Below are positions 8,680-15,717 of a DNA stretch of 64,000 bases, one piece after another. This DNA is from Nocardia vermiculata NBRC 100427 (lineage in GTDB: Bacteria > Actinomycetota > Actinomycetes > Mycobacteriales > Mycobacteriaceae): NCBI RefSeq assembly GCF_001613265.1, contig NZ_BDCA01000015.1, forward strand, positions 111,261 to 175,260, written 5' to 3'. The translations under genes were made by a program, and so were the position numbers. The notes under the pieces were generated by a model that did not search any database, had not been told where the DNA came from, and saw only the letters and a list, made by a program, of their open reading frames with translations. Position 1 is the stretch's first letter; every line of letters starts with the position of its first letter.

Positions 8680-9252
8680 ATGACGCGAGAGAATCCAGAA
8701 TTCCAGCTCGGCGGCTTCAATCACGTCGCACTCGTGTGTTCCGATATGGCGCGCACGGTCGAGTTCTACACGCAGGTCCTGGGAATGCCGTTGATCAAGA
8801 CAGTGAACCTTCCCGACGGGCAGGGCCAGCACTTCTTCTTCGATGCCGGCGGCGGGAACTCGCTGGCTTTCTTCTGGTTCCCCGACGCACCCGAGGGGGT
8901 GCCCGGCATCTCGGCTCCGGTGGCCGTACCCGGATTCGGCGAATGGTCCAGCGCCATCGGCTCGCTCAATCACGTCGCCTTCGACGTCCCCGCCGACAAG
9001 TTCGAGGAATACCGCGCCAAACTCAAGGCCAAGGGCGTCAAGGTCGCCCCCATCGTCAATCATGACGAGAGCCCGACTCAGGTGGCGACCACCATGCACC
9101 CCGGCGTCTATGTTCGCTCATTCTACTTCCAGGACCCGGACGGGATTCTGCTCGAATTCGCCTGCTGGATGCGCGAATTCACCGATGCAGACGTTCAGCA
9201 CGCACCGGTGAGCCGGGCCGGGCGGACCCTCTCGACAGTCACGGACGCCTGA
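8680..9252 (+). CDS. VOC-family (glyoxalase/extradiol dioxygenase-like) protein
   Basis: The 190-aa product has two beta-alpha-beta-beta-beta VOC modules: FNHVALVCSDMARTVEFYTQ near the start and SLNHVAFDVPADKFEEYRA in the middle, ending with DPDGILLEFACW. His15, the second-module His and the late Glu are the likely metal ligands. The start is ATG at 8680: AGGAGG at 8668-8673 directly touches an earlier ATG at 8674, so ribosomes should begin six bases further on. It is divergent from a TetR gene and upstream of an acyl-CoA ligase. It may be a ring-cleaving enzyme, isomerase or epimerase; the fold is clear, the reaction is not. Confidence 0.82.
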   Translation: MTRENPEFQLGGFNHVALVCSDMARTVEFYTQVLGMPLIKTVNLPDGQGQHFFFDAGGGNSLAFFWFPDAPEGVPGISAPVAVPGFGEWSSAIGSLNHVAFDVPADKFEEYRAKLKAKGVKVAPIVNHDESPTQVATTMHPGVYVRSFYFQDPDGILLEFACWMREFTDADVQHAPVSRAGRTLSTVTDA

Positions 9253-9284
9253 CACCGGCGGATCGCCGTCCGGAGGGATATCTC

Positions 9285-10805
9285 ATGCAGAGCTGGATAC
9301 ACGTGCTGGAGTGGCGGGCCATCGGGCGGCGAGACCAGCCCGCGCTGCGCGACGCCGACAACGCCTACACCTACGGCGAACTGCTCGCCGAAGTCGAACG
9401 GCGGGCCGGCGGCTGGGCGACACTGGGCATCGGCCCGGGCGATGTGGTCGCGGTCATCGCCCGCAACAGTGCGGCCTACCTCATCCAAGCCTTGGCACTG
9501 ATGCGTGCCGGTGCGATCCCCGCATTGATCAACTGGCGGCTGACCGCACACGAATTGGCACCGCTGCTCGACCTGATCGATCCGGTGGCAGTCCTGGCAG
9601 GCCCGGACCTGGTTTCCACCCTCGATTCGGTACAACCACCCCGCGACCTCAGGGCCAAGGTCGTACTCGGCGGCCAGGGAGACGACGGGTGGCAACCGGA
9701 GGCCGTCGCGCCGGCCCCACCCCGCCCCGTCGAGCGGCTCACCTCCGATTCGGTGTTCGCGCTGATGCACACCAGCGGAACCACCGGTCGCCCCAAGCTG
9801 ATCCCACTCGACCACGGCTCACTCATCCGGTCGCTGTCGGGCTTCGCGCTCGATATCGGTGACCAGGTCGCCGGGGCCCAGCACCTGCAGATCATGCCGT
9901 TGTTTCATCTGGCCGGCTTCGCCCAGGCGATGCAGGCCATCCTCACCGCGGGCACGCTGACCGTGCACGAAACCTTCCGCGCGGCGGATGTGGTGGACGC
10001 GTTCGAGACCGAGCGCATCGAATTCTTCACTGCCGGACCCACGCTGATCGACATGCTGGTCACCGAGATCCGGTCCCGGGCCCGCCCGCCGGATCTGTCC
10101 GCACTCGTGGAGATCCAGTACGGCTCCGCACCGATCACGCCGACCCTGCTCCGCGCGGCCGTGGAAACCCTCGGCTGCCGCTTCCGGCAGATCTACGGCG
10201 GCACCGAATGCCAGTCGTTCGTCACCCAGCTGAGCCCCGACGACCACACTCCTGACAGCCCGTATCTGACCAGCGCCGGGCAGCTCACCATCGGCTGGGA
10301 GGCACGGGTGGTGGCACCGGATGGCAGCGACGTGCCGACCGGCGAACCGGGCGAACTGATCATCCGAGGTGAAAGCCTGTTTGCCGGATATTGGGGCGAT
10401 CAGGACGCCACCGATGCCGCGTTCACCGACAGCTGGTACCACACCGGCGATATCGCTCGCCTCACCGAGGACCGGTACCTGTTCATCGTCGACCGCGCCA
10501 AGGACATGGTGATCAGCGGCGGCGAGAACATCTATCCCGCCGAGGTCGAATTCGCGCTGGCCGAACACCCCGCCGTCGCCGAGGTCGCGGTCATAGGGAT
10601 CCCGGACGAAAAATGGGGACAGCGCGTGCACGCCGTGGTGGTGTCGAACGGCGAGGAGCCGGTGACCGAGGCGAAAGTCATCGAGTGGTGCCGCGGGCGG
10701 CTGGCGCACTTCAAGTGCCCGCGTTCGGTGGAATTCGCCGACGATCTGCCCCGCGGCGCCACAGGGAAGGTACTCAAGGCCGAGTTGCGCGCCGGCCACC
10801 GATAA
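9285..10805 (+). CDS. Acyl-CoA ligase (AMP-binding)
   Basis: The 506-aa class I adenylating enzyme carries HTSGTTGRPK at residues 162-171, IYGGTECQSF as the adenine-contacting motif, YHTGDIARL, the hinge IVDRAKDMVISGGENIYPAE, and the catalytic Lys in GATGKVLKAE. GGAGG precedes the ATG. It lies 32 bases after the VOC gene and five bases before a TetR gene, so these three form an operon. It is one of three ligases in the window and is not a close copy of the 6249 gene. The carboxylic acid substrate is not evident. Confidence 0.88.
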   Translation: MQSWIHVLEWRAIGRRDQPALRDADNAYTYGELLAEVERRAGGWATLGIGPGDVVAVIARNSAAYLIQALALMRAGAIPALINWRLTAHELAPLLDLIDPVAVLAGPDLVSTLDSVQPPRDLRAKVVLGGQGDDGWQPEAVAPAPPRPVERLTSDSVFALMHTSGTTGRPKLIPLDHGSLIRSLSGFALDIGDQVAGAQHLQIMPLFHLAGFAQAMQAILTAGTLTVHETFRAADVVDAFETERIEFFTAGPTLIDMLVTEIRSRARPPDLSALVEIQYGSAPITPTLLRAAVETLGCRFRQIYGGTECQSFVTQLSPDDHTPDSPYLTSAGQLTIGWEARVVAPDGSDVPTGEPGELIIRGESLFAGYWGDQDATDAAFTDSWYHTGDIARLTEDRYLFIVDRAKDMVISGGENIYPAEVEFALAEHPAVAEVAVIGIPDEKWGQRVHAVVVSNGEEPVTEAKVIEWCRGRLAHFKCPRSVEFADDLPRGATGKVLKAELRAGHR

Positions 10806-10810
10806 AGTTC

Positions 10811-11473
10811 ATGCCTATGGCCAGGACCGCGCGCGGCCGCGCAACTCGGGAAGCGTTCCGGGAGGGCGCTCGCCGGGTCTTCACCCGGGACGGATATCTC
10901 AACGCGCGCTTGAGCGACATTGCCGCCGAAGCGGGCCGGTCCCCCGCGCTGCTCTACCAGCACTACGACGGTAAGGAAGCGTTGCTGGCCGAGCTCGCCG
11001 AAGACTTCAGCGAGCAACTGCAAGCCAAGATCGCCGAACCCTACCGCAGCGGCCTCACCCCGATCGCCGCATTGCGGGAGGCGATCCGGTTGTTCTGGCT
11101 GCACTACCGCGAACACCTGGCCGAGGTGATCGGAATATCCCAGGCGGCGATGATCGATCCCGCATTCGCCGCGCGGTGGCGCGAGATCCACCGCAGCGCA
11201 ACCGAACTCATCGCGAGCGGCATACGCGCGGCGCAGGCCGCCGGGTACTGCCCCGGTCTGCACCCCGACATCGCCGCCTCGGCACTGGCCGCCATGATCG
11301 AACAGTTCTGCCTCACCTGGCAGTACCAGAACGACAACCCGGAATTCGAACTCACCGACGAGACCGCAGTCGAAACCCTGTGGCAACTCTGGGGACATGC
11401 GGTGTACTGGATAGACCCGCTTCCGGCGACCGCTGATGCCGAGCCCCACAGCGCACCTCCACCGACTGGATAG
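10811..11473 (+). CDS. TetR-family transcriptional regulator
   Basis: The 220-aa protein has a TetR helix-turn-helix (residues about 15-62; LSDIAAEAGRSPALLYQHYD) and a helical ligand domain. It shares its architecture and several segments with the TetR at 7931-8551. The ATG at 10811 follows the ligase stop by five bases; a second ATG at 10817 is also possible. It is probably co-transcribed with the ligase. The reading frame ends next to a broken Mrr gene, so the extreme C-terminus (Pro-rich, about 20 residues) may have been altered by that junction. Confidence 0.88.
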   Translation: MPMARTARGRATREAFREGARRVFTRDGYLNARLSDIAAEAGRSPALLYQHYDGKEALLAELAEDFSEQLQAKIAEPYRSGLTPIAALREAIRLFWLHYREHLAEVIGISQAAMIDPAFAARWREIHRSATELIASGIRAAQAAGYCPGLHPDIAASALAAMIEQFCLTWQYQNDNPEFELTDETAVETLWQLWGHAVYWIDPLPATADAEPHSAPPPTG

Positions 11474-11475
11474 CT

Positions 11476-11699
11476 CGAGGTATCGTCGGTGCCCTGCACC
11501 GCGTCGGAGCTGCCCGCGGGGTCTTCATCACCACCAGCGCCTTCACATCGGGTGCCCCCGAGTACGCGCAGAGCATCAGCACCCGCATCATCCTCATCGA
11601 TGGTAGGCGCCTCGCAGAGCTCATGATCCGCTACGGCGTCGCCGTCCGGACACGACAACCTTCACCATCGTTGAGGTCGACGAGGACTACTTCGAATGA
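11476..11699 (+). pseudogene. 3' remnant of an Mrr-type restriction endonuclease
   Basis: The frame from 11476 reads a C-terminal Mrr segment: GIVGALHRVGAARGVFITTS, then a stretch resembling the family's TxxAxEYAxxI, then LIDGRRLAELMIRYGVAV. Around 11655 the match moves to another frame, which continues TFTIVEVDEDYFE and stops at 11699, as Mrr proteins do. So a frameshift plus loss of everything upstream (catalytic and DNA-binding parts) makes this non-functional. Mrr enzymes cut methylated foreign DNA. The piece abuts the TetR stop and marks the left edge of an accessory segment. Confidence 0.7.
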
Positions 11700-11956
11700 C
11701 CCGCCCGAAGGTGCTCTGGCAGCCACGGTGAATGCGTCGAAGTGTCTGCAGGCAATTGGGCGAGCGCGATCGTGGCGTCGAGTAGTTCGTGTGCTCGGGC
11801 CCAGGGGCCGAACCCCGAAGCCAGGTTGAGATGGCCGACGTCGCCGAGTGAGATGAGATGGCTTCCCCAAGTCTGGGCCAGCTCCGCTGTCCATGACGGC
11901 GAAGCCAGCGGATCAGTGGTGCTGGCGGCCACGGTGGGATCAGCAGTGAATCGCAT
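11687..11956 (-). pseudogene. 3' remnant of an RBBP9/YdeN-type serine hydrolase
   Basis: The frame reads VAASTTDPLASPSWTAELAQ, then TWGSHLISLGDVGHLNLASG. This matches the last third of the RBBP9/YdeN hydrolase family and includes its catalytic Asp (STTDP) and His (GHLN). The family is usually about 180-190 aa; here the first half, with the nucleophile Ser, is missing. The frame runs straight into the tail of a small unrelated gene at 11940. It is therefore a truncated gene at a deletion or recombination junction, overlapping the Mrr remnant tail to tail by 13 bases. Confidence 0.6.
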
Positions 11957-12212
11957 TGTGCTGGTGTCCTTGTGCGCGTTGTGCGTCGGTGGCGGCCATT
12001 GCGTGTAGTCGGGTCAGGACTAGGTCGTGGTCGATTTCGATGTCGGTGCGTGCGGGCCATTGGGATTCCAGGTGGCGGCAGTAACTTTCGAATGCCAGCC
12101 GCCGTTGCACGACAGCAACGGTCAACCCTGGATCACGCGCCGGCCACCAACACCCGATCCCGATGAAAACACAGCAGACAATCACCATCAGGACAGTCAC
12201 GATCGCGACCAC
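11940..12212 (-). CDS. Small membrane protein, last gene of the short-gene operon
   Basis: A 90-aa product with one N-terminal membrane segment (residues about 2-24) followed by a polar helix with FESYCRHLESQWPARTDIEI. No family is recognised. The stop of the upstream gene (12216) is only three bases away, so it belongs to the leftward operon that begins at 13143. Its last ten or so codons overlap the start of the broken hydrolase at 11956, so the natural C-terminus may have been replaced at that junction. Start is GTG with GAGGA very close; a slightly later GTG is possible. Confidence 0.55.
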   Translation of the reverse strand: MVAIVTVLMVIVCCVFIGIGCWWPARDPGLTVAVVQRRLAFESYCRHLESQWPARTDIEIDHDLVLTRLHAMAATDAQRAQGHQHNAIHC

Positions 12213-12215
12213 TCC

Positions 12216-12662
12216 TCAAGCCCTCTCGTTCCGCACATGCTGGATCACCAACGCAGCCGAAGGCCGGAAAGCCCCGGCCGGTACTTGCTTCCAGCTCCGG
12301 TAGCTGTCGCCCGGATCGCCCGGAACCGGCAATGCGACACTGGCCCCCATCGGTGCGAGGGTTACCGAGCGGCAATACATTTCGGCGTAGAGCTCGTAGT
12401 CATCGAACGCGATGTCGGGCTCCAGCAGGAACGTCCACCGCCGACTACGGGTATGCACGATGACCGGCCCCGGTTCGACACCGACGGCACGGAGGGAAGA
12501 CGACACCCGTTGACCGAGCGCCTCCGGCGTTGTAATCGCCGCTATCGCACCGGCTCTCACAACCAGGCGGCCCGAACAGGGATCGATCGAGACGGGCAGG
12601 CCACAGCGGTCTCGGTAGTAGCCGAAGACAGTGTTCACAGCGCTATCAACCGGATGGGACAT
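12216..12662 (-). CDS. Conserved hypothetical protein of the GntR module
   Basis: A 148-aa soluble protein starting MSHPVDSAVNTVFGYYRDRC. It has a mixed alpha/beta pattern ending in a basic tail (ALVIQHVRNERA). GAGG precedes the ATG at 12662. A longer in-frame start at 12758 would overlap the upstream gene and adds low-quality residues. The segment RRWTFLLEPDIAFDDYELYA and the mention-worthy VIVHTRS motif look like a small ligand- or peptide-binding domain, but I recognise no named family. It lies within the four-gene leftward operon. Confidence 0.55.
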   Translation of the reverse strand: MSHPVDSAVNTVFGYYRDRCGLPVSIDPCSGRLVVRAGAIAAITTPEALGQRVSSSLRAVGVEPGPVIVHTRSRRWTFLLEPDIAFDDYELYAEMYCRSVTLAPMGASVALPVPGDPGDSYRSWKQVPAGAFRPSAALVIQHVRNERA

Positions 12663-12733
12663 CGAAACCTCGATTCTGGTGGAAGAGATCGGCAACTTGT
12701 CGAGTGACGTTGCGCGGCAGCCGTACTCGGAGT

Positions 12734-13036
12734 TCAGGGGCGGGTTTCGCTCGCCCATCGAGCGAAAGACAATCGCGGCCGGACGGTCTCGACATCGGCA
12801 ACACACATCACCGCCTGCAGAGTGACCGGACCGAGGTGATCGGTCGACGGAACGATCACAACATCGGCCCCGGTGGCGCGAACCTGGTCGACCAGCGGTA
12901 TCCGGCTCGTCTGCGGCGGCCACACCAGCGTGTACCCGAGGTGCCGCGCCAGTCGGCGCAGCTGAGCGAGATCCCACTCCGACACGTCCGAATCCGGATG
13001 GGTAAACCCCAGCGCGATCGAACGACCGCCCCTCAC
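12734..13036 (-). CDS. Small conserved protein, possible resolvase-like fold
   Basis: With GTG at 13036 the product is 100 aa. The GTG overlaps the TGA of the 36-aa gene as GTGA, and AAGGA sits seven bases upstream; together these fix the start. The sequence ALGFTHPDSDVSEWDLAQLR, then GYTLVWPP, then VRATGADVVIVPSTDHLG resembles the alternating strands and helices of an N-terminal serine-recombinase domain, but no catalytic Ser-Arg motif is obvious. I therefore do not call it a recombinase. It is translationally coupled to the short membrane peptide before it. Confidence 0.55.
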   Translation of the reverse strand: MRGGRSIALGFTHPDSDVSEWDLAQLRRLARHLGYTLVWPPQTSRIPLVDQVRATGADVVIVPSTDHLGPVTLQAVMCVADVETVRPRLSFARWASETRP

Positions 13037-13143
13037 GACCGGTCCTTGCGACGCTCGCGGTTCAGCGGCAGCCGGAACAGCGCCAACGTGAGCCCGAGCA
13101 GGTTGCAGATCAGAAGCAGCAGGCACCAATCGCAACTGGTCAT
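13033..13143 (-). CDS. 36-aa membrane peptide
   Basis: ATG at 13143 opens a 36-codon frame after AGAGGGG. The peptide begins MTSCDWCLLLLICNLLGLTL and ends in a very basic tail (NRERRKDRS), that is, one membrane span with positive residues inside. Its TGA overlaps the next GTG (GTGA), which is hard to explain by chance and supports real translation. It is the first gene of the leftward operon under the GCCACT-type repeats. Three Cys (residues 4, 7, 13) are notable. Function unknown. Confidence 0.55.
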   Translation of the reverse strand: MTSCDWCLLLLICNLLGLTLALFRLPLNRERRKDRS

Positions 13144-13212
13144 AAACGTCCCCTCTGATTGTGTCCCACTCGGCAGTCGGGATTGCAGTGCCGAGTTGCC
13201 GAAGTACGAACT

Positions 13213-13249
13213 GGACTATGCCACTTTATCCAAGTGGACTAGGCCACTT
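13213..13249. promoter_or_regulatory. Operator-like repeats before the short-gene operon
   Basis: GGACTATGCCACTT (13213-13226) and GGACTAGGCCACTT (13236-13249) are direct repeats 23 bases apart, differing at one position. Between them AAGTGG (13232-13237) is the inverted form, making CCACTT-n5-AAGTGG a palindrome. The same core recurs upstream of the GntR gene. They lie about 70-105 bases before the 36-aa start, as expected for a GntR-repressed promoter. Confidence 0.6.
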
Positions 13250-13292
13250 TGCAAAAGCTGGTGAAAATTTCAGTCAGGCACTCCGGCCGGCG

Positions 13293-14036
13293 CTAAATAT
13301 TCACCGGATACTCTTGGCGGACAGCCCAACGTTCCGGTGGATACACCGCCTCGTCGAACTGGATCGGAGAGTCGGCGGAGTCGTAGGCCACGAGCCAGTA
13401 GGCCAGCACAGGCGAGCAGGCCGACAAACCGAGTACGGCGTTCTCATCGTCCGTGGCGGCTCGTGCGCACGCCTGGTCGTGTACATAGGCCGCTCGTTTG
13501 CCCGCAGCCTTGGCGAGATACCCCAGGGTCCCGCCGCCTACCCGTTCCGTGAGGAGTAATCGCGGTGCTATCTCAGCGAAGTATCCCGGGAACCACGACG
13601 TCGATAGTTCGACCACGCCGGTGTCGTTGCTGATGATCCGTTGCCGACGGACAACTCGATCACCGGCGGGCAGGTTGAGTGATTCCGTGACGTGAGCGGG
13701 TCCGATAGCGAAGCCGACAGCCGGGAACTCGACACTTTCGGAATCGGAGTACATAGTTCCTAATGTCGAAGCTCGCTCGAGGCGTTCCCGGGCCCGCGGC
13801 GCGGCGTGGGGCGCCCGAACATAGGTGCCCGACCCTTGCCTGGATTCGACCAGCCCTTGCTGTCGCAGCACCTGCAGAGCTTTGCTCGCAGTGGGACGTG
13901 CGACGTTCCAGGCAACGGCGAGCTCGCGCTCGGACTGCACCTCGGCTCCCGGAGGTAGATCACCGCGCACGATCTGGTCTCGAAGATGACCGGCAATCTG
14001 CAGATACTTCGGCAGCACCTCTTGGATCTGGGGCAC
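13293..14036 (-). CDS. GntR/HutC-family repressor with UTRA ligand domain
   Basis: The 247-aa protein has a winged helix-turn-helix (residues about 8-70; KYLQIAGHLRDQIVRGDLPPG, ELAVAWNVARPTASKALQVL, GLVESRQGSGTYV) and a C-terminal UTRA-like effector domain. GTG at 14036 is chosen because GGAGG ends six bases upstream; a TTG six codons earlier would overlap that site. HutC-type repressors of this shape control transfer genes in actinomycete integrative elements (KorSA of pSAM2) and also sugar or amino-acid genes. Here it is divergent from DUF1152 and upstream of the short-gene operon, both with GCCACT repeats, so it probably regulates the whole module. Confidence 0.85.
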   Translation of the reverse strand: MPQIQEVLPKYLQIAGHLRDQIVRGDLPPGAEVQSERELAVAWNVARPTASKALQVLRQQGLVESRQGSGTYVRAPHAAPRARERLERASTLGTMYSDSESVEFPAVGFAIGPAHVTESLNLPAGDRVVRRQRIISNDTGVVELSTSWFPGYFAEIAPRLLLTERVGGGTLGYLAKAAGKRAAYVHDQACARAATDDENAVLGLSACSPVLAYWLVAYDSADSPIQFDEAVYPPERWAVRQEYPVNI

Positions 14037-14060
14037 CTGTCCACCTCCGGTCAACTACCG

Positions 14061-14080
14061 TATGCCACTAGCCACTATAC
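14061..14080. promoter_or_regulatory. Tandem GCCACTA sites between gntR-type gene and DUF1152
   Basis: TATGCCACTAGCCACTATAC contains two GCCACTA units in tandem (14064-14070, 14071-14077). The TATGCCACT half also occurs at 13218-13226 before the short-gene operon. It sits 25 bases before the GntR start and 30 before the DUF1152 start, so one bound repressor could control both directions. Confidence 0.6.
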
Positions 14081-14110
14081 GAGTCCTGAGAATGAAGGGT
14101 TCATTCAGCG

Positions 14111-15190
14111 ATGCCAGCGATCGCAATTGCAGCCGGCGGTGGAGGCGATGCCATCGCGGCCGCCATGCTGGCCTCGGCGATGCCGGAGCTGGGAATCCGG
14201 GCAATCATGAGCTACTCCTGGGATCGCTTCATGATCGACCCCGTGCCTGGGCCCCGCACAGCGACGGACTTCCAGGGCTTGATCGACCGTGGAGGCGTCA
14301 TGGAAATTCCGGCTGGCGCCGCACTTCATAAAGGGCAGTCGACGTTGCCCCGCTTGGCCGGCTGTATCGACAAGCCTGTGCTCTTACTGGACGCGGCATC
14401 TGGCGCAGCCGGAATGGCGGACCTGATCAACAGTGCAGCAGAGGTTTTCGCCGCAGCCGAGGTAGTGGTTGTTGATGTCGGCGGCGATATCCTCGCCGAG
14501 GGGCACGAAGATTCTCTACGGACGCCGCTGGCCGATTCCCTCGCTCTCGCGGCGGCGGCACGGTCAGCTCTGCCTGTCCGCGTGATCGTCGCCGGAACAG
14601 GGCTCGACGGGGAGTTGACAAACCGCGAACTCCGCAGCCGCTTGCACCAACTCGAAGCTCGCCGGACAGGTGCTTTGACGTCACGAGACGCCGCACCCTT
14701 CACCGACGTGTGGTCCTGGCATCCCTCCGAGGCCAACGGCCTTCTCGCCGCCGCCGCGAGTGGATGGCGAGGCAGAGTCGAAACCCAGCGAGCCGCAGTC
14801 ATCGAACTCACCGACGCAGCACCTCACATATTCGAGGTCGACGCCCGCCGGCTGGTCGACACATCCTTGGCCGCGCCGCTCGTATCAACGTCCGAATTGA
14901 GGGAAGCGGAGGCGATACTGCGTAACCGTCGCGGTGGTCGCAGTGAGCTCGATATTGAGCGGCGGCGCGCAGTGGTCGGGTATGCGGAGGTGGTGGTTCC
15001 GAACCGGGAGACCCTGGGCGTCATCGACGAGTACGTTCGCGGGGCGCGAGGTCGCGTCGACGCATTGACCATCCGACGAGTCGCCGAACTGGTTCGCGCA
15101 ATTGATCCGCCTACCACGGACGCGTTGCGTACATTGCTTACCCATTCCCGCGGCCTCAACTTCCGGCCGCCGCTGTACAGATGCCGGTAA
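14111..15190 (+). CDS. DUF1152 family protein
   Basis: The 359-aa protein begins with a glycine-rich IAIAAGGGGDAIAAAMLA and continues with GPRTATDFQGLIDRGGVMEI, VVVVDVGGDILAEGHEDSLR and RVIVAGTGLDGELT. These are landmarks of DUF1152, a family with a Rossmann-like nucleotide- or sugar-phosphate-binding core and no agreed reaction. It reads away from the GntR gene and overlaps the next small gene (15181) by ten bases. The C-terminal quarter is rich in Arg. The conserved Gly and Asp clusters suggest an enzyme. Likely repressed by the adjacent GntR protein. Confidence 0.75.
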   Translation: MPAIAIAAGGGGDAIAAAMLASAMPELGIRAIMSYSWDRFMIDPVPGPRTATDFQGLIDRGGVMEIPAGAALHKGQSTLPRLAGCIDKPVLLLDAASGAAGMADLINSAAEVFAAAEVVVVDVGGDILAEGHEDSLRTPLADSLALAAAARSALPVRVIVAGTGLDGELTNRELRSRLHQLEARRTGALTSRDAAPFTDVWSWHPSEANGLLAAAASGWRGRVETQRAAVIELTDAAPHIFEVDARRLVDTSLAAPLVSTSELREAEAILRNRRGGRSELDIERRRAVVGYAEVVVPNRETLGVIDEYVRGARGRVDALTIRRVAELVRAIDPPTTDALRTLLTHSRGLNFRPPLYRCR

Positions 15191-15333
15191 TCCGGTTTCG
15201 GCACCTTCGAATCGGCCATGCAACGACAAAGGCTTCGAGACCGAAGCTGACCGTACTGGATTCCGACTTGGCGCGGGATATTGATCGGATCGCGGAGGCC
15301 GCGGGCGCCATCCCGGCTGATGAGCCGGTATGA
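15181..15333 (+). CDS. 50-aa coupled protein after DUF1152
   Basis: ATG at 15181 lies inside the last codons of DUF1152 and opens a 50-codon frame: a basic start (MPVIRFRHLRIGHATTKASR) followed by an acidic helix (LDSDLARDIDRIAEAAGAIP). Its TGA (15331-15333) overlaps the ATG of the following GNAT frame as ATGA. Two tight overlaps in a row argue for a genuine translated gene in an operon. Function unknown; it could be a small partner or regulator of DUF1152. Confidence 0.55.
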   Translation: MPVIRFRHLRIGHATTKASRPKLTVLDSDLARDIDRIAEAAGAIPADEPV

Positions 15334-15545
15334 CAGCGAACGTAGGGGCCGAAATCATTCCCCTGTCGGTGCCGCGCATCGGCGAAGTCATGGACCTCAT
15401 GGGCACCGGCGCCCCGTACATCACTCCGCGCACCAGCTCGGACTACTGGCTGTACGCCACCTTGTTTTCGAGTGGCTGCCCGCTCGCCGTCGTCGAGGAC
15501 CGGATCGTGGACGCGGTGACCGCCTTCCGGGGCCAGGACGACCCC
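15330..15545 (+). pseudogene. Truncated GNAT-type acetyltransferase (N-terminal part)
   Basis: From the ATG at 15330 the frame reads EIIPLSVPRIGEVMDLMGTG, then APYITPRTSSDYWLYATLFS, then PLAVVEDRIVDAVTAFRGQD. This fits the first 70 or so residues of a GNAT acetyltransferase, up to the strand that precedes the acetyl-CoA loop. After about 15545 the frame stays open but the residues no longer resemble the family, and the CoA-binding motif is missing. The gene is therefore cut off, and this marks the right edge of the accessory module. Recognition rests on recalled family patterns. Confidence 0.5.
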
Positions 15546-15717
15546 GACTCGAATCCCCCGGCCTCAGTCGCTCGTGTCGCGCGCTCGGGATCGCCTGTCG
15601 GGGGCCTTTGCGGGCGTGAGAAGGTGTTCCGGTCTCGCTCAGTGGTAATCGGTCTCGAAAGCCGGGCGTTCGGCAGTGAAAGCTGTGACAAGCATCGCAG
15701 CGCAACCGGAGGCTCTC

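Noticed and set aside
12734..13036. Serine recombinase or resolvase
   Set aside because: The strand-helix order is suggestive, but the catalytic Ser and Arg motif are not visible, so I leave it as a small conserved protein.
13293..14036. TTG start at 14054 for the GntR gene
   Set aside because: It would place the GGAGG ribosome site inside the coding region; the GTG at 14036 has correct spacing.
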